Counted from the first letter of the stretch, positions 47,979 through 57,431 are shown. The stretch: DNA of 64,000 nucleotides from Pseudomonas putida (GCF_009883635.2 NZ_CP026115.2:2356001-2420000); one strand, 5' to 3'. A program made the numbers and translations. Notes: generated by a model from the sequence alone, not told the origin.

Positions 47979-48197
47979 GTGCAACCCACGCAAGAGAACG
48001 ACCTGCAAGCGCTGATGAGCCGATTCGAGTTGCTGATTGAACGCGTCGAGCAACTAAAACGGCAAAATGCACTCCTAGTAGCTCAGGAAAAATCCTGGCG
48101 CGAGGAGCGCGCCCACCTCATCGAAAAGAACGAGATCGCCAAGCGCAAGGTCGAGTCGATGATTTTACGCCTGAAGGCCCTGGAGCAAGACTCATGA
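47979..48197 (+). CDS. TIGR02449 family coiled-coil protein (ZapB-like)
   Basis: 72-aa protein starting at GTG 47979 with GGAG about 8 bases upstream. It is almost entirely a heptad-repeat coiled coil (RFELLIERVEQLKRQNALLV...). This small family lies next to zapA in pseudomonads and is probably a cell-division accessory. It overlaps zapA by 4 bases (ATGA). It is divergent from ygfB. Confidence 0.88.
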   Translation: MQPTQENDLQALMSRFELLIERVEQLKRQNALLVAQEKSWREERAHLIEKNEIAKRKVESMILRLKALEQDS

Positions 48198-48514
48198 GTT
48201 CAAGCAATAGCGTCACCGTGCAGATCCTCGACAAGGAGTATTCGATCATCTGCCCTCCGGAAGAGCGCAACAACCTGGTCAGCGCCGCGCGCTACCTGGA
48301 CGGCAAGATGCGCGAGATCCGCAGCAGCGGCAAGGTGATCGGTGCCGACCGCATTGCGGTCATGGCGGCGTTGAACATCACTCACGAGATGCTGCACCGC
48401 CAGGAGGAACGCAGTGACGCGCCGGTGAGTAGCGCCAACCGTGAACAGGTGCGTGACCTGCTGGAACGGGTCGATCAGGCTTTGTCCGACGATGCGGGTA
48501 CCAAAAACGGCTGA
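48194..48514 (+). CDS. zapA: Cell division protein ZapA
   Basis: 106-aa FtsZ-associated protein. N-terminal globular part VTVQILDKEYSIICPPEERN, then NLVSAARYLDGKMREIRSS and a long helix with IAVMAALNITHEMLHRQ. It bundles FtsZ filaments at midcell. It is translationally coupled to the coiled-coil gene before it, and 6S RNA follows immediately, the standard gammaproteobacterial order. Confidence 0.95.
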   Translation: MSSSNSVTVQILDKEYSIICPPEERNNLVSAARYLDGKMREIRSSGKVIGADRIAVMAALNITHEMLHRQEERSDAPVSSANREQVRDLLERVDQALSDDAGTKNG

Positions 48515-48520
48515 GATTGG

Positions 48521-48526
48521 TATACT
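48521..48526 (+). promoter_or_regulatory. -10 element of the 6S RNA promoter
   Basis: TATACT just after the zapA stop codon, about 7 bases before the presumed 6S RNA 5' end. It is a near-consensus sigma-70 -10. The -35 would lie in the end of zapA, and I see no strong match. Confidence 0.55.
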
Positions 48527-48532
48527 GGCGCC

Positions 48533-48714
48533 ACTCCCTGGGGGATGCGCCAGTCGGTTATGTCCCTGAGCCGATACGCACAACCACGGGGGTTGCACGC
48601 TGGGGCCGGTGTGCATGTCCGCCCGACGGAAAGCCTTAACGCCCCCTGCAATCTCCACCTTGAACTTTCGGGTTCAAGGGCTACACCGATAGCGGTCTTA
48701 TCGGGGAGCCTGAT
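48533..48714 (+). ncRNA. ssrS: 6S RNA (SsrS)
   Basis: About 180-nt RNA that mimics an open promoter and binds sigma-70 RNA polymerase. Recognised from conserved ACTCCCTGGGGGATGCGCCA at the 5' end, GTCCCTGAGCCGATACGCAC, CACGGGGGTTGCACGCTGG, and a 3' half with CCTTGAACTTTCGGGTTCAAGG hairpin. The location between zapA and the 5-formyl-THF cyclo-ligase gene is diagnostic. Exact ends are approximate (within about 10 bases). Confidence 0.93.
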
Positions 48715-48767
48715 TCTTCCTGCCCAGCGCTCAGCTGGGCAATCCGACACCTGGGATCGCCAGTGCC

Positions 48768-49376
48768 ATGACTGAAACTGCGCCGCTCACCCGCCCCCAG
48801 CTTCGTCGCCTGCTTCGCAATGCCCGCCGCGCCCTTACCCCCGCCCAGCAACACCAGGCTTCACGCGGGCTGTATCGGCAATTGGCACAGCACCCACTGT
48901 TTCGCCGTGCCCGACATATCGCCCTGTACCTGCCCAATGACGGTGAAATCGACCCGCGCCTGCTGCTGCGCGAGGCCCAGCGCCGGGGCAAGCGCACCTA
49001 CCTGCCGGTACTGCATGCCTGGCCACGCACGCGCATGGTGTTCCAGCGTTTCGAACAGGGCGAAAAGCTCAAGCGCAACCGCTTCCGTATTCCCGAGCCG
49101 TTGACCGATCGTCGGCGCCAGCGCCCGATCTGGTCGCTGGACCTGATCCTGCTGCCGCTGGTCGGCTTCGATGAAGTCGGCGGGCGATTGGGTATGGGCG
49201 GCGGCTTCTACGACCGCAGCCTGGCCTACCAGGCACGCCGCAAGACCTGGAAGAAACCGCTGCTGCTGGGGCTGGCGCATGAATGCCAGAAAGTCGAGCG
49301 ACTGGCGCAGGCCAGTTGGGATGTACCACTGCAGGGCACGGTCAGCGACCGTGGCTGGTACCTGGCGCCGAAGTAA
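48768..49376 (+). CDS. 5-formyltetrahydrofolate cyclo-ligase
   Basis: 202-aa ATP-dependent enzyme converting 5-formyl-THF to 5,10-methenyl-THF (YgfA/Fau). Basic N terminus RPQLRRLLRNARRALTPAQQ, IALYLPNDGEIDPRLLL, and the nucleotide/folate loop GRLGMGGGFYDRSLAY (about 140-155). Downstream of 6S RNA and probably co-transcribed with it, as in many proteobacteria. Confidence 0.94.
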   Translation: MTETAPLTRPQLRRLLRNARRALTPAQQHQASRGLYRQLAQHPLFRRARHIALYLPNDGEIDPRLLLREAQRRGKRTYLPVLHAWPRTRMVFQRFEQGEKLKRNRFRIPEPLTDRRRQRPIWSLDLILLPLVGFDEVGGRLGMGGGFYDRSLAYQARRKTWKKPLLLGLAHECQKVERLAQASWDVPLQGTVSDRGWYLAPK

Positions 49377-49396
49377 GCGGCGTCAGCGAGGGGATA

Positions 49397-49546
49397 TCAG
49401 CGTTGCTGAGGGTTGGCGTCGACCGGCGTCTGATAGGCGGTATCCAGCTTGCGCTCCCAGATGCCCTGAGCATAACCGGTGGTGACCACACCAAGGCCAA
49501 AGATGAAGACCAGGATCCACAGTAGATCCGGTTTGCGTTGATTCAT
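49397..49546 (-). CDS. Small single-pass membrane protein
   Basis: 49 aa: MNQRKPDLLW, a hydrophobic helix (ILVFIFGLGVVTTGYAQGIW), then ERKLDTAYQTPVDANPQQR. ATG 49546 follows a G-rich site (GGGGGG, 10 bases upstream). Convergent to the cyclo-ligase gene. It looks like a conserved small Pseudomonas membrane peptide. Function is unknown. Confidence 0.6.
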   Translation of the reverse strand: MNQRKPDLLWILVFIFGLGVVTTGYAQGIWERKLDTAYQTPVDANPQQR

Positions 49547-49724
49547 CGAAGAATGCCCCCCTAGGCATACGTTCAGGCTCGGCGACCTTCTAGGTGCCGC
49601 CGGAGCGTCTAGCTTTAAAATCGGCGCATTTTCCGACAACCTGAGTCTTCACGCAAACGTTGACGCCAACCGGCTGTCGGTTTCGTGAAACAGGTTATTT
49701 CAAACCTTTTCAGGAGCAGTATCC

Positions 49725-50177
49725 ATGGCCTATTGGCTGATGAAATCCGAGCCCGACGAGCTCTCGATCGAAGGCCTGGGCCGCCTGGGCGAGGCGCGCT
49801 GGGACGGTGTACGAAACTACCAGGCGCGCAATTTCATGCGGGCCATGAGCGTAGGCGACGAGTTCTTTTTCTACCATTCCAGCTGCCCGCAACCGGGCAT
49901 TGCCGGCATCGCCCGGATTACTGCGGCGGCCTACCCGGACCCGACGGCACTGGACCCGGAAAGCCACTACTTCGACGCCAAGGCCAATGCCGAAAAGAAC
50001 CCTTGGAGCGCGGTGGACGTGGCCCACGTGAAGACCTTCCGCCAGGTGCTGGGGTTGGGCCTGCTGAAGCAGCAGAGTGCGCTGGCAGAGTTGCCGCTGG
50101 TGCAGAAAGGCACGCGGTTGTCGGTGATGCCAGTGACCGAAGAGCAGTGGGCAGCGATCATCGCGCTGGCGCGCTAA
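49725..50177 (+). CDS. EVE domain-containing protein
   Basis: 150-aa PUA-like EVE-fold protein: MAYWLMKSEPDELSIEGLG, WDGVRNYQARNFMRAMSVGD and YFDAKANAEKNPWSAVDV are family hallmarks. EVE domains bind modified bases (for example modified cytosines or RNA modifications), so a housekeeping nucleic-acid-modification reader is likely. AGGAG is 8 bases before ATG 49725. No restriction genes lie nearby. Confidence 0.92.
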   Translation: MAYWLMKSEPDELSIEGLGRLGEARWDGVRNYQARNFMRAMSVGDEFFFYHSSCPQPGIAGIARITAAAYPDPTALDPESHYFDAKANAEKNPWSAVDVAHVKTFRQVLGLGLLKQQSALAELPLVQKGTRLSVMPVTEEQWAAIIALAR

Positions 50178-50205
50178 CCGCTCACACGTAGTCCACAAAG
50201 ACAAA

Positions 50206-50223
50206 GGGCGCCTCGCGGCGCCC
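50206..50223 (+). terminator. Hairpin after the EVE-domain gene
   Basis: GGGCGCC-TCGC-GGCGCCC, a perfect 7-bp stem with a weak T-tract after it, about 30 bases from the stop codon. Confidence 0.6.
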
Positions 50224-50466
50224 TACTCACAGACAGGTAGACTTGTTATCGCCTTATACCTGCCCGGCTCTGTAATTGCTGGATAATCCAGGATCCGCAG
50301 AGTCTCACAAGCCCCTCTCGGGAACGCGCTCAGTATGGTGCATCCTGTGTCCTACTGACAACTGTCCGCACTGTTGCTGGATGTGTGAAGCCAAGCGCAC
50401 AACTGACAGCTTCCCGCACAGCGGCGAAATGCTCTGGCTGCATCGTGCCAGGCACCGCTGTGCCTT

Positions 50467-50491
50467 CTTCGCGGGACAAGCCCGCTCCCAC
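50467..50491. repeat. Solitary REP element
   Basis: TTCTTCGCGGGACAAGCCCGCTCCCACA, one REP unit without an inverted partner nearby. Confidence 0.7.
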
Positions 50492-50546
50492 ATGAATCGC
50501 ATGCTCAGATGAACATCCGACCTGCTGCGAAATCAACGAGCCTTGC

Positions 50547-50951
50547 TTACTGCACAATCAGGTTATTGAACAGCAGATCCTCGACAATCGGCTTGCCCTC
50601 TTCCGATTCCATCACCTGCTGCACCTGTTTCAACGCTTCCTGGCGCAGCTTCTCCTTGGCGTCGACGTTGCTCATGCTATCCACCGTCTGCTGGGTGAAC
50701 AGTGCCACTAGCTGGTTGCGGATCAGCGGCTCCTGGTGCTTGACCGCAGCCGCCGCGGCATCACCGGTCACGCGCAGGGCCACATCGGCCTTGTACACGC
50801 GCAGCTTGGGGCTGCCATCGAGGGCGTAGTTGCCGACGAAGGGTGGGCTCAGGGTGATGTAGGAAACTTTCGGCTCCCCTTCCTTGGCTTCCTCAGCCAT
50901 GGCCGCCGCTGGCAGCATCAGCGCCAGTACCATCAAGATCCACGCTTTCAC
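50547..50951 (-). CDS. FliL-like flagellar basal body-associated family protein (orphan)
   Basis: 134 aa. The start is GTG 50951, chosen because GAGGAG lies 7 bases upstream; it gives a secretory leader VKAWILMVLALMLPAAAMA. The mature part YITLSPPFVGNYALDGSPKL, DVALRVTG and the Gln/Glu-rich helix LRQEALKQVQQVMESEEGKP match the FliL family. Unlike FliL of the flagellar operon it has a cleavable-looking signal rather than a long anchor region, and no motility genes are nearby. Periplasmic role unknown. Confidence 0.8.
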   Translation of the reverse strand: MKAWILMVLALMLPAAAMAEEAKEGEPKVSYITLSPPFVGNYALDGSPKLRVYKADVALRVTGDAAAAAVKHQEPLIRNQLVALFTQQTVDSMSNVDAKEKLRQEALKQVQQVMESEEGKPIVEDLLFNNLIVQ

Positions 50952-51120
50952 GAATTCGCTCCTCAAAACAGTTGGCGCCAGCTTACCCAGCATGCCGCGT
51001 AAACCCAAGCACGGGCTTGTGCCAGCACTTATGTCAGCACATCAGGGCGGGGCATGCTCGTTGACCCGGCAGGCGACCCTCCTACACTTATCGGCCACTA
51101 CACGCAAAGGAATAGCCCCG

Positions 51121-52098
51121 ATGAAAGCTGTGTTGTGCAAAACCCTGGGCCCGGCTCGCGAGCTGGTGCTGGAAGACGTGGCCAGCCCGGTGCCGAAGAA
51201 GAACGAGATCCTGCTCGATGTGCAGGCTGCCGGGGTCAATTTCCCCGACACGCTGATCATCGAAGGCAAATACCAGTTCCAGCCCCCGCTGCCATTCTCG
51301 CCAGGTGGCGAGGCCGCCGGCGTGGTCGCTGCGGTCGGCGAACGGGCCGGCACTTTCAAGGTGGGCGACCGGGTAATGGCCCTGACCGGCTGGGGGGCGT
51401 TCGCCGAGCAGGTGGCGGTGCCGTTCTACAACGTGATGCCGATCCCCGAGCACATGGATTTCGCCACCGCCGCGGCGTTCGGCATGACCTATGGCACCTC
51501 GATGCATGCCCTCAAGCAGCGCGGCCAGTTGCAGCCCGGCGAAACCCTGCTGGTGCTCGGTGCATCCGGTAGTGTTGGCCTGGCAGCGGTGGAAATCGGC
51601 AAGGCCATGGGCGCAAGAGTGATCGCCGCAGCCAGCAGCGCCGAGAAACTCGCCGTTGCCAAGGCTGCCGGCGCTGACGAACTGATCGACTACAGCCAGG
51701 CCAGCCTCAAGGAGGAAATCAAGCGCCTGACCGGCGGCCAGGGCGTGGATGTGATCTACGACCCGGTGGGCGGCGAGCTGTTCGACCAAGCCGTGCGCGG
51801 GCTGGCGTGGCAGGGCCGGCTGCTGGTGGTGGGGTTTGCCAGCGGGACGATTCCGCAGATGGCGGCGAACCTGGTGCTGCTCAAGGGGGCGGCGGTACTT
51901 GGGGTGTTCTGGGGGGCGTTTGCCCAGCGCCAACCTGAGGACAATGCGGCGAACTTCCGGCAATTGTTTGCCTGGCATGCCGAGGGCAAGTTGAAACCGT
52001 TGGTGTCGAGGACTTATCCACTGGCTGAAGCGGGGGCCGCAATTGAGCAGTTGGGGCAGCGCAAGGCTGTGGGTAAGTTGGTGGTGCTGGCCAGATAA
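51121..52098 (+). CDS. NADPH:quinone oxidoreductase family protein
   Basis: 325-aa zinc-independent medium-chain dehydrogenase/reductase. GroES-like N-terminal half with VNFPDTLIIEGKYQFQPPLP and PGGEAAGVVAAVG; Rossmann NADPH site LVLGASGSVGLAAVEIGKAM (about 142-161). AAGGAA is 8 bases before ATG 51121. Soluble. It is divergent from the FliL-like gene. Substrate is unclear (quinones or enoyl compounds). Confidence 0.9.
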   Translation: MKAVLCKTLGPARELVLEDVASPVPKKNEILLDVQAAGVNFPDTLIIEGKYQFQPPLPFSPGGEAAGVVAAVGERAGTFKVGDRVMALTGWGAFAEQVAVPFYNVMPIPEHMDFATAAAFGMTYGTSMHALKQRGQLQPGETLLVLGASGSVGLAAVEIGKAMGARVIAAASSAEKLAVAKAAGADELIDYSQASLKEEIKRLTGGQGVDVIYDPVGGELFDQAVRGLAWQGRLLVVGFASGTIPQMAANLVLLKGAAVLGVFWGAFAQRQPEDNAANFRQLFAWHAEGKLKPLVSRTYPLAEAGAAIEQLGQRKAVGKLVVLAR

Positions 52099-52104
52099 GC
52101 AGGA

Positions 52105-52147
52105 CCGGCCGCTTCGCGGGGCAAGCTTGCCCCGCGAAAAGGGCCGG
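52105..52147. repeat. REP palindrome after the quinone oxidoreductase gene
   Basis: A single perfectly palindromic unit TTCGCGGGGCAAG/CTTGCCCCGCGAA flanked by CCGGCC and GGCCGG, between convergent genes. It probably acts as a bidirectional transcript end. Confidence 0.75.
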
Positions 52148-52155
52148 CAGCCCCT

Positions 52156-52806
52156 TCATACCTCTCGCAGGTTATGGCAACGCCTGAACCGTGCCTCGAG
52201 GTTGCGATCCGGCATCTGATGGCTGCGCAGCGCATTCAATGTCTGCTCGACATAGTCCCGCGTGGTGCCATAGCGCCCCTTGGCACTGGCCAGAATCTGG
52301 CTGAGCAAGGTATCTGGCAGGTTGCCCGCATAGCACGGCAGATGCCGTTCCAGCACGAACCCCAACGCTTGCACCTTGCTGCCATCGCCCAACCGACAGC
52401 TGAGCCAGTGCGGCCGATACGCCGGATAAGGCATTTCCCGCTGCCACAGCGCCATCAGCGAATCATCGAGGTTGCTGTCTTCAAGTCGGTAGGCAAAACC
52501 GCTGCAGGAGCCGCCGCGATCAAGGCCGAACACCAGGCCTGGCGTTTCCGGGGTACCCCGGTGCTCGTGCGACCACAGGTACAACCCACGGTGATAACCA
52601 TGCACTCGCGCCCGTTGGCGCTCCACCGAATTGCATTCCGGGCGCCAGATCAACGAGCCATAGGCAAACAACCAGACAGGGCCACCTTCATGGCGCGACA
52701 TGGTCATTTGCATGGAATTGAGCAATTGCTCACGGGTCAGTTGCTGACCGAAGTCGAGCGTCGGAGGGTATGCAACTTCCCAGGACAAACTTTCAAGTGC
52801 CGACAT
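52156..52806 (-). CDS. Gamma-glutamylcyclotransferase, ChaC family
   Basis: 216-aa enzyme that cleaves gamma-glutamyl peptides such as glutathione to 5-oxoproline. The substrate loop VWLFAYGSLIWRPE (about 44-57) and VHGYHRGLYLWSHEHRGTPE are ChaC hallmarks; the conserved WQREM acidic residue lies near 120. Cytoplasmic. The 246 bases upstream, between this gene and the 2Fe-2S reductase gene, hold no clear ORF. Confidence 0.92.
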   Translation of the reverse strand: MSALESLSWEVAYPPTLDFGQQLTREQLLNSMQMTMSRHEGGPVWLFAYGSLIWRPECNSVERQRARVHGYHRGLYLWSHEHRGTPETPGLVFGLDRGGSCSGFAYRLEDSNLDDSLMALWQREMPYPAYRPHWLSCRLGDGSKVQALGFVLERHLPCYAGNLPDTLLSQILASAKGRYGTTRDYVEQTLNALRSHQMPDRNLEARFRRCHNLREV

Positions 52807-53052
52807 AAGCTGCCGCCATTATTCCCTGTTTACTACGCATAAAGCGGGAGGCGCTGATGACGCGGCCTGCGCGGCCGCGCCACCGGCGCTTGCAGTAACC
52901 ATAGGATAGAAATACGCCAATACTCAAGTCCCATGAACAGAGTTTCATGCGCAGTTCCGACGACTGGGAAGTATTGTTTCGATGGCCGCGAAAGTTAATG
53001 GCCAAGGCGGTAACAATGACCGCCTTATACCCATTACTTCAAACTTCGGTTA

Positions 53053-54021
53053 TTAACCGCGTGGCGCGTAGGCAAACACATCGGCGCGCATGCGGTGCGC
53101 ATCCATGCCGGCCTCGACCAGGGCGTCGAGGGTGGCGTAGACCATGTTCGGCGAGCCGCTGGCATACACATGCACGGTATTGAGGTCTTTCACGTCCTCG
53201 CACACCGCTTCATGCAGCATGCCGCAACGCCCTTCCCAGCCACACATGTCGCTGACCACCTTGTGCAGGAACAAGTTGGGCAAGCGCTCCCATTCAGCCC
53301 AGTGCTCGATGCTGTAGAAGTCCTCCGGGCGACGGACACCCCAGTACAGGTGCACCGGATGCTTGAAGCCCTGGGCGCGGCAATGTTCGACCAGGCTGTG
53401 CATCTGGCCCATGCCGGTGCCAGCAGCAATCAGCACCAGCGGCCCGTCGGGCAACTCGGCCAGGTGGGTATCGCCGAACGGCATTTCGATACGCGCCACG
53501 CGGTCACGCTGCAGCTGCGCCAGCAACTGCAGCGCGCTGGCTTCACGGCCAAGCACATGCAGTTCAAGGTCCCGCCCGGAATGCGGCGCAGAGGCCAGCG
53601 AGAAGGCCGCCGGCTTGCCGCCCTCGCGCTCGATCATCAGGTACTGCCCGGCATGGTAACGCGGCGGCTTGCCGGCCGGCGCGCGCAGGCGTACGCGCCA
53701 GACGTCGCCACCGACCTCGACGCATTCGCTCACGCTGCACGCCAGCTTGCGCACTGGCAGCTCGCCCAGGGCAAGCACACCATCCCAGAGCAACACACAG
53801 TCCTCCAGCGGTTCGGCAATGCAGGTGAACAACTCGCCATGGTCACGGACTACTCCGTCCTGACGCACGCTTCCTTCGACCAACAACGCGGCGCAGACAT
53901 GGCAATTGCCATTGCGGCAGCTGTTCGGGCAGTCATAGCCCAGCCGCCGCGCTCCATCCAGGATCCTTTCCCCGGGTTCGAGCGCCAGCACCGCCCCGGA
54001 CGGCTGCAACGTTACCTGCAT
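53053..54021 (-). CDS. 2Fe-2S/FAD/NAD(P) oxidoreductase (CDP-6-deoxyglucoseen reductase-like)
   Basis: 322-aa electron-transfer protein. The N-terminal ferredoxin domain has the plant-type 2Fe-2S ligands CPNSCRNGNCHVC and a later FTC (about 30-66). The FAD-binding barrel follows (AGQYLMIEREGGKPAAFSLA, about 130-150), then the NAD(P) domain LVLIAAGTGMGQMHSLVEH. The start is ATG 54021, overlapping the ubiD stop by one base (TGATG), so the two are translationally coupled. It may supply electrons to flavin chemistry linked with UbiD; its partner is not established here. Confidence 0.88.
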   Translation of the reverse strand: MQVTLQPSGAVLALEPGERILDGARRLGYDCPNSCRNGNCHVCAALLVEGSVRQDGVVRDHGELFTCIAEPLEDCVLLWDGVLALGELPVRKLACSVSECVEVGGDVWRVRLRAPAGKPPRYHAGQYLMIEREGGKPAAFSLASAPHSGRDLELHVLGREASALQLLAQLQRDRVARIEMPFGDTHLAELPDGPLVLIAAGTGMGQMHSLVEHCRAQGFKHPVHLYWGVRRPEDFYSIEHWAEWERLPNLFLHKVVSDMCGWEGRCGMLHEAVCEDVKDLNTVHVYASGSPNMVYATLDALVEAGMDAHRMRADVFAYAPRG

Positions 54022-55487
54022 CAATCTATTCCCAACTGATCCCACAGCTCATCGATACGGCGGGTGACGGCCTCGTCCTTGACGATGACCCGGCCCCATT
54101 CGCGTGTAGTCTCGCCCGGCCACTTGTGCGTGGCGTCCAGGCCCATCTTCGACCCCAGCCCCGATACCGGCGACGCGAAGTCCAGGTAGTCGATCGGCGT
54201 GTTGTCGATCATCACCGTATCACGCTTGGGGTCCATGCGCGTGGTGATGGCCCAGATCACATCGTTCCAGTCGCGGGCATTGATATCGTCATCGGTGACA
54301 ATAACGAACTTGGTGTACATGAACTGTCGCAGGAACGACCACACACCCAGCATCACGCGCTTGGCGTGGCCTGGGTACTGCTTTTTCATGGTCACCACCG
54401 CCATGCGGTACGAGCAGCCTTCCGGCGGCAGGTAGAAGTCGACGATTTCCGGGAACTGCTTCTGCAGGATCGGCACGAACACTTCGTTCAGCGCCACACC
54501 CAGGATCGCCGGTTCATCCGGCGGCCGGCCCGTGTAGGTGCTGTGGTAGATCGGCTTCTGCCGGTGAGTGATGCGCTCGACGGTGAACACCGGGAAGCTG
54601 TCCACTTCGTTGTAGTAGCCGGTGTGATCGCCATACGGGCCTTCCGGGGCCATTTCGCCCGGATGAATCACGCCTTCGAGGATGATCTCGGCGGTGGCCG
54701 GCACCTGCAGGTTGCTGCCACGGCACTTGACCAGCTCGGTGCGGTTGCCGCGCAGCAGGCCGGCGAAAGCGTATTCGGAAAGGGTATCCGGCACTGGCGT
54801 CACGGCGCCAAGGATGGTGGCCGGGTCAGCGCCCAGCGCCACGGCAACCGGGAACGGCTGGCCTGGGTTCTTTTCGCACCACTCACGATAATCCAGGGCG
54901 CCGCCACGGTGGCTCAGCCAGCGCATGATCACCTTGTTGCGGCCGATTACCTGCTGGCGGTAGATGCCCAGGTTCTGGCGATCCTTGTTCGGGCCACGGG
55001 TCACGGTCAGGCCCCAGGTGATCAGCGGCGCCACGTCACCTGGCCAGCAGTGCTGGATCGGCAGCTGGCCGAGGTCGACATCGTCACCCTCGATGACCAC
55101 TTCCTGGCACACCGCGTCCTTGACCACCTTCGGCGCCATCGACACGACCTTCTTGAAGATGGGCAGCTTGGACCAGGCGTCCTTCAGGCCTTTCGGCGGC
55201 TCGGGCTCCTTGAGGAAGGCCAGCAGCTTGCCGATCTCGCGCAGTTCGTCGACCGACTCGGCGCCCATGCCCATGGCCACGCGCTCTGGCGTGCCGAACA
55301 GGTTGCCCAGTACCGGGATGTCGAAGCCGGTAGGCTTTTCGAACAACAACGCCGGACCCTTGGCGCGCAGGGTGCGGTCGCAGACCTCGGTCATTTCCAG
55401 GACAGGGGAAATCGGAACCTGGATGCGCTTGAGTTCACCGCGCTGCTCCAGGCCACGGATGAAGTCGCGCAAATCGCGATACTGCAT
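54021..55487 (-). CDS. ubiD: 4-hydroxy-3-polyprenylbenzoate decarboxylase UbiD
   Basis: 488-aa prenylated-FMN-dependent decarboxylase of ubiquinone synthesis. ATG 55487 ([20 protein letters not shown]) with GAGG 7 bases upstream is the family start. Recognisable blocks are [20 protein letters not shown], the active-site ARRG-like/[25 protein letters not shown] region (E-x-D residues) and [20 protein letters not shown]. The UbiX flavin prenyltransferase is not in the window. Confidence 0.95.
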   Translation of the reverse strand: MQYRDLRDFIRGLEQRGELKRIQVPISPVLEMTEVCDRTLRAKGPALLFEKPTGFDIPVLGNLFGTPERVAMGMGAESVDELREIGKLLAFLKEPEPPKGLKDAWSKLPIFKKVVSMAPKVVKDAVCQEVVIEGDDVDLGQLPIQHCWPGDVAPLITWGLTVTRGPNKDRQNLGIYRQQVIGRNKVIMRWLSHRGGALDYREWCEKNPGQPFPVAVALGADPATILGAVTPVPDTLSEYAFAGLLRGNRTELVKCRGSNLQVPATAEIILEGVIHPGEMAPEGPYGDHTGYYNEVDSFPVFTVERITHRQKPIYHSTYTGRPPDEPAILGVALNEVFVPILQKQFPEIVDFYLPPEGCSYRMAVVTMKKQYPGHAKRVMLGVWSFLRQFMYTKFVIVTDDDINARDWNDVIWAITTRMDPKRDTVMIDNTPIDYLDFASPVSGLGSKMGLDATHKWPGETTREWGRVIVKDEAVTRRIDELWDQLGID

Positions 55488-55568
55488 GCATGAGCCTCGT
55501 GTTGGCCGTATCGGTCGGGGTGCAGAGTGTAGCGCCGATAGGGCCGCAATAGCCAAAGTACAGATAGC

Positions 55569-55593
55569 AAAAAGCCGGGTTTCCCCGGCTTTT
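55569..55593 (-). terminator. Terminator of rho
   Basis: AAAAGCCGGG / CCCGGCTTTT stem with A- and T-tracts on both sides. It begins about 18 bases after the rho stop codon. Confidence 0.88.
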
Positions 55594-55610
55594 CGCGTGG
55601 TACGACGATC

Positions 55611-56870
55611 TTACTTGCGCTTCATCGACAGGAAGAACTCGTCGTTGGTCTTGGTCTGCTTGAGCTTGTCGACCAGGAACTCGATGGCGGCGATCTCGTC
55701 CATCGGGTGCAGCAGCTTGCGCAGGATCCACATGCGCTGCAATTCGTCGTCGGCGGTCAGCAGCTCTTCGCGGCGGGTACCGGAACGGTTGATGTTGATG
55801 GCCGGGAACACACGCTTTTCAGCGATACGACGGTCCAGGGGCAGCTCCATGTTGCCGGTACCCTTGAACTCTTCGTAGATCACTTCGTCCATCTTCGAGC
55901 CGGTTTCGACCAGCGCGGTGGCGATGATGGTCAGCGAACCGCCTTCCTCGATGTTACGCGCGGCACCGAAGAAGCGCTTCGGCTTCTCCAGGGCGTGGGC
56001 GTCGACACCACCGGTCAGCACCTTGCCGGAGCTCGGGATCACGGTGTTGTAGGCACGCGCCAGACGGGTGATGGAGTCCAGCAGGATGACCACGTCCTTC
56101 TTGTGCTCGACCAGGCGCTTGGCCTTCTCGATGACCATTTCGGCAACCTGCACGTGGCGGGTTGGTGGCTCGTCGAAGGTCGAGGCGACCACTTCGCCGC
56201 GCACGGTGCGCTGCATTTCGGTCACTTCTTCCGGGCGCTCGTCGATCAGCAGGACGATCAGGTGGCACTCGGGGTTGTTACGGGTGATGTTCGCCGCGAT
56301 GTTCTGCAGCATGATGGTCTTACCGGCTTTCGGCGGAGCGACGATCAGGCCACGCTGGCCTTTACCAATCGGGGCGCACAGGTCGATGACGCGACCGGTG
56401 AGGTCTTCGGTGGAGCCGTTACCGGCTTCCATCTTCAGGCGCTTGTTCGGGAACAGCGGCGTCAGGTTTTCGAAGAGGATCTTGTTCTTCGCGTTTTCCG
56501 GGCGGTCGAAGTTGATGGTGTCGACCTTCAGCAGGGCGAAGTAACGCTCCCCTTCCTTCGGTGGGCGGATCTTGCCGACGATGGTGTCGCCGGTACGCAG
56601 GTTGAAACGGCGGATCTGGCTTGGCGAGACGTAGATGTCGTCGGGGCCGGCCAGGTAGGACGCATCAGCCGAACGCAGGAAACCGAAACCATCCTGGAGA
56701 ATCTCCAGCACGCCGTCACCCGAGATCTCTTCGCCGCTTTTCGCGTGCTTCTTCAGCAGGGCGAAAATCACGTCCTGTTTGCGCGAACGGGCCATGTTTT
56801 CGATGCCCATCTGTTCGGCCATTTCCAAAAGATCGGTAATCGGCTTTTGCTTGAGTTCAGTCAGGTTCAT
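55611..56870 (-). CDS. rho: Transcription termination factor Rho
   Basis: 419-aa hexameric RNA helicase. N-terminal Rho_N helices and OSB/CSD RNA-binding domain ([20 protein letters not shown], about 52-71). Walker [14 protein letters not shown] (about 175-187), Walker [17 protein letters not shown] and the Q-loop region [15 protein letters not shown]. The Shine-Dalgarno before ATG 56870 is very weak (CTCCCCTT). A leader of at least 190 bases separates it from the trxA terminator, consistent with rho autoregulation by attenuation (known in E. coli, inferred here). Confidence 0.97.
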   Translation of the reverse strand: MNLTELKQKPITDLLEMAEQMGIENMARSRKQDVIFALLKKHAKSGEEISGDGVLEILQDGFGFLRSADASYLAGPDDIYVSPSQIRRFNLRTGDTIVGKIRPPKEGERYFALLKVDTINFDRPENAKNKILFENLTPLFPNKRLKMEAGNGSTEDLTGRVIDLCAPIGKGQRGLIVAPPKAGKTIMLQNIAANITRNNPECHLIVLLIDERPEEVTEMQRTVRGEVVASTFDEPPTRHVQVAEMVIEKAKRLVEHKKDVVILLDSITRLARAYNTVIPSSGKVLTGGVDAHALEKPKRFFGAARNIEEGGSLTIIATALVETGSKMDEVIYEEFKGTGNMELPLDRRIAEKRVFPAININRSGTRREELLTADDELQRMWILRKLLHPMDEIAAIEFLVDKLKQTKTNDEFFLSMKRK

Positions 56871-57066
56871 AAGGGGAGTGACGTAATCATGTAAGAAGGG
56901 AGAATTAAGCTGTGGCTTAATGAGGCCGCGCCGCTAGATGGCGACAGGATCGCGTACTGATTCGAATTAGGGATGCTTCGGCGACGGCGTGCAGAGGGCA
57001 CTGGAGAAGCAGTGCGAGGCCGAATGTAACACTTGCTTTTTTCTGCGTCTAGTGCTCTGAAAAAGA

Positions 57067-57094
57067 AAAAACCCCGCATTTGCGGGGTTTTTTG
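57067..57094 (-). terminator. Terminator of trxA
   Basis: AACCCCGCA / TGCGGGGTT stem with strong flanking A- and T-tracts, immediately downstream of the trxA stop, upstream of rho. Confidence 0.9.
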
Positions 57095-57101
57095 CTTCAC
57101 A

Positions 57102-57431
57102 TCACAGGTGGGCGTCGAGGAACGCGGCCAGCTGCGATTTGGACAGGGCGCCGACCTTGGTGGCTTCGACGTTGCCGTTCTTGAACAGCATCAGGGTCGG
57201 GATGCCACGCACACCGTGCTTGGCCGGGGTTTCCTGGTTGTCGTCGATGTTCAGCTTGGCGACGGTCAGTTTGCCCTCGTAGGTGCCGGCGATGTCGTCC
57301 AGAACCGGAGCGATCATCTTGCATGGACCGCACCATTCAGCCCAGTAGTCGACCAGCACCGGGCCTTGAGCCTGCAGGACTTCGGCTTCGAAGGTGGCGT
57401 CGGTGACGTGTTTGATCAGATCGCTGCTCAT
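57102..57431 (-). CDS. trxA: Thioredoxin TrxA
   Basis: 109-aa dithiol oxidoreductase. Active site [13 protein letters not shown] (about 29-41) and cis-Pro loop [12 protein letters not shown] (about 74-85). ATG 57431 has GGAGA 6 bases upstream; the longer frame is ignored. Cytosolic reductant for ribonucleotide reductase and PAPS reductase. It is transcribed toward rho, with a terminator between. A TATAGT -10-like hexamer lies about 90 bases upstream. Confidence 0.97.
   Translation of the reverse strand: MSSDLIKHVTDATFEAEVLQAQGPVLVDYWAEWCGPCKMIAPVLDDIAGTYEGKLTVAKLNIDDNQETPAKHGVRGIPTLMLFKNGNVEATKVGALSKSQLAAFLDAHL

Larger units (their letters stand above)
50178..50546. other. Intergenic region with terminator and single REP
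   Basis: This 369-bp stretch lies between convergent genes. It holds the EVE-gene terminator, a solitary REP and about 230 bases in which I see no convincing gene or signal. Confidence 0.55.
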
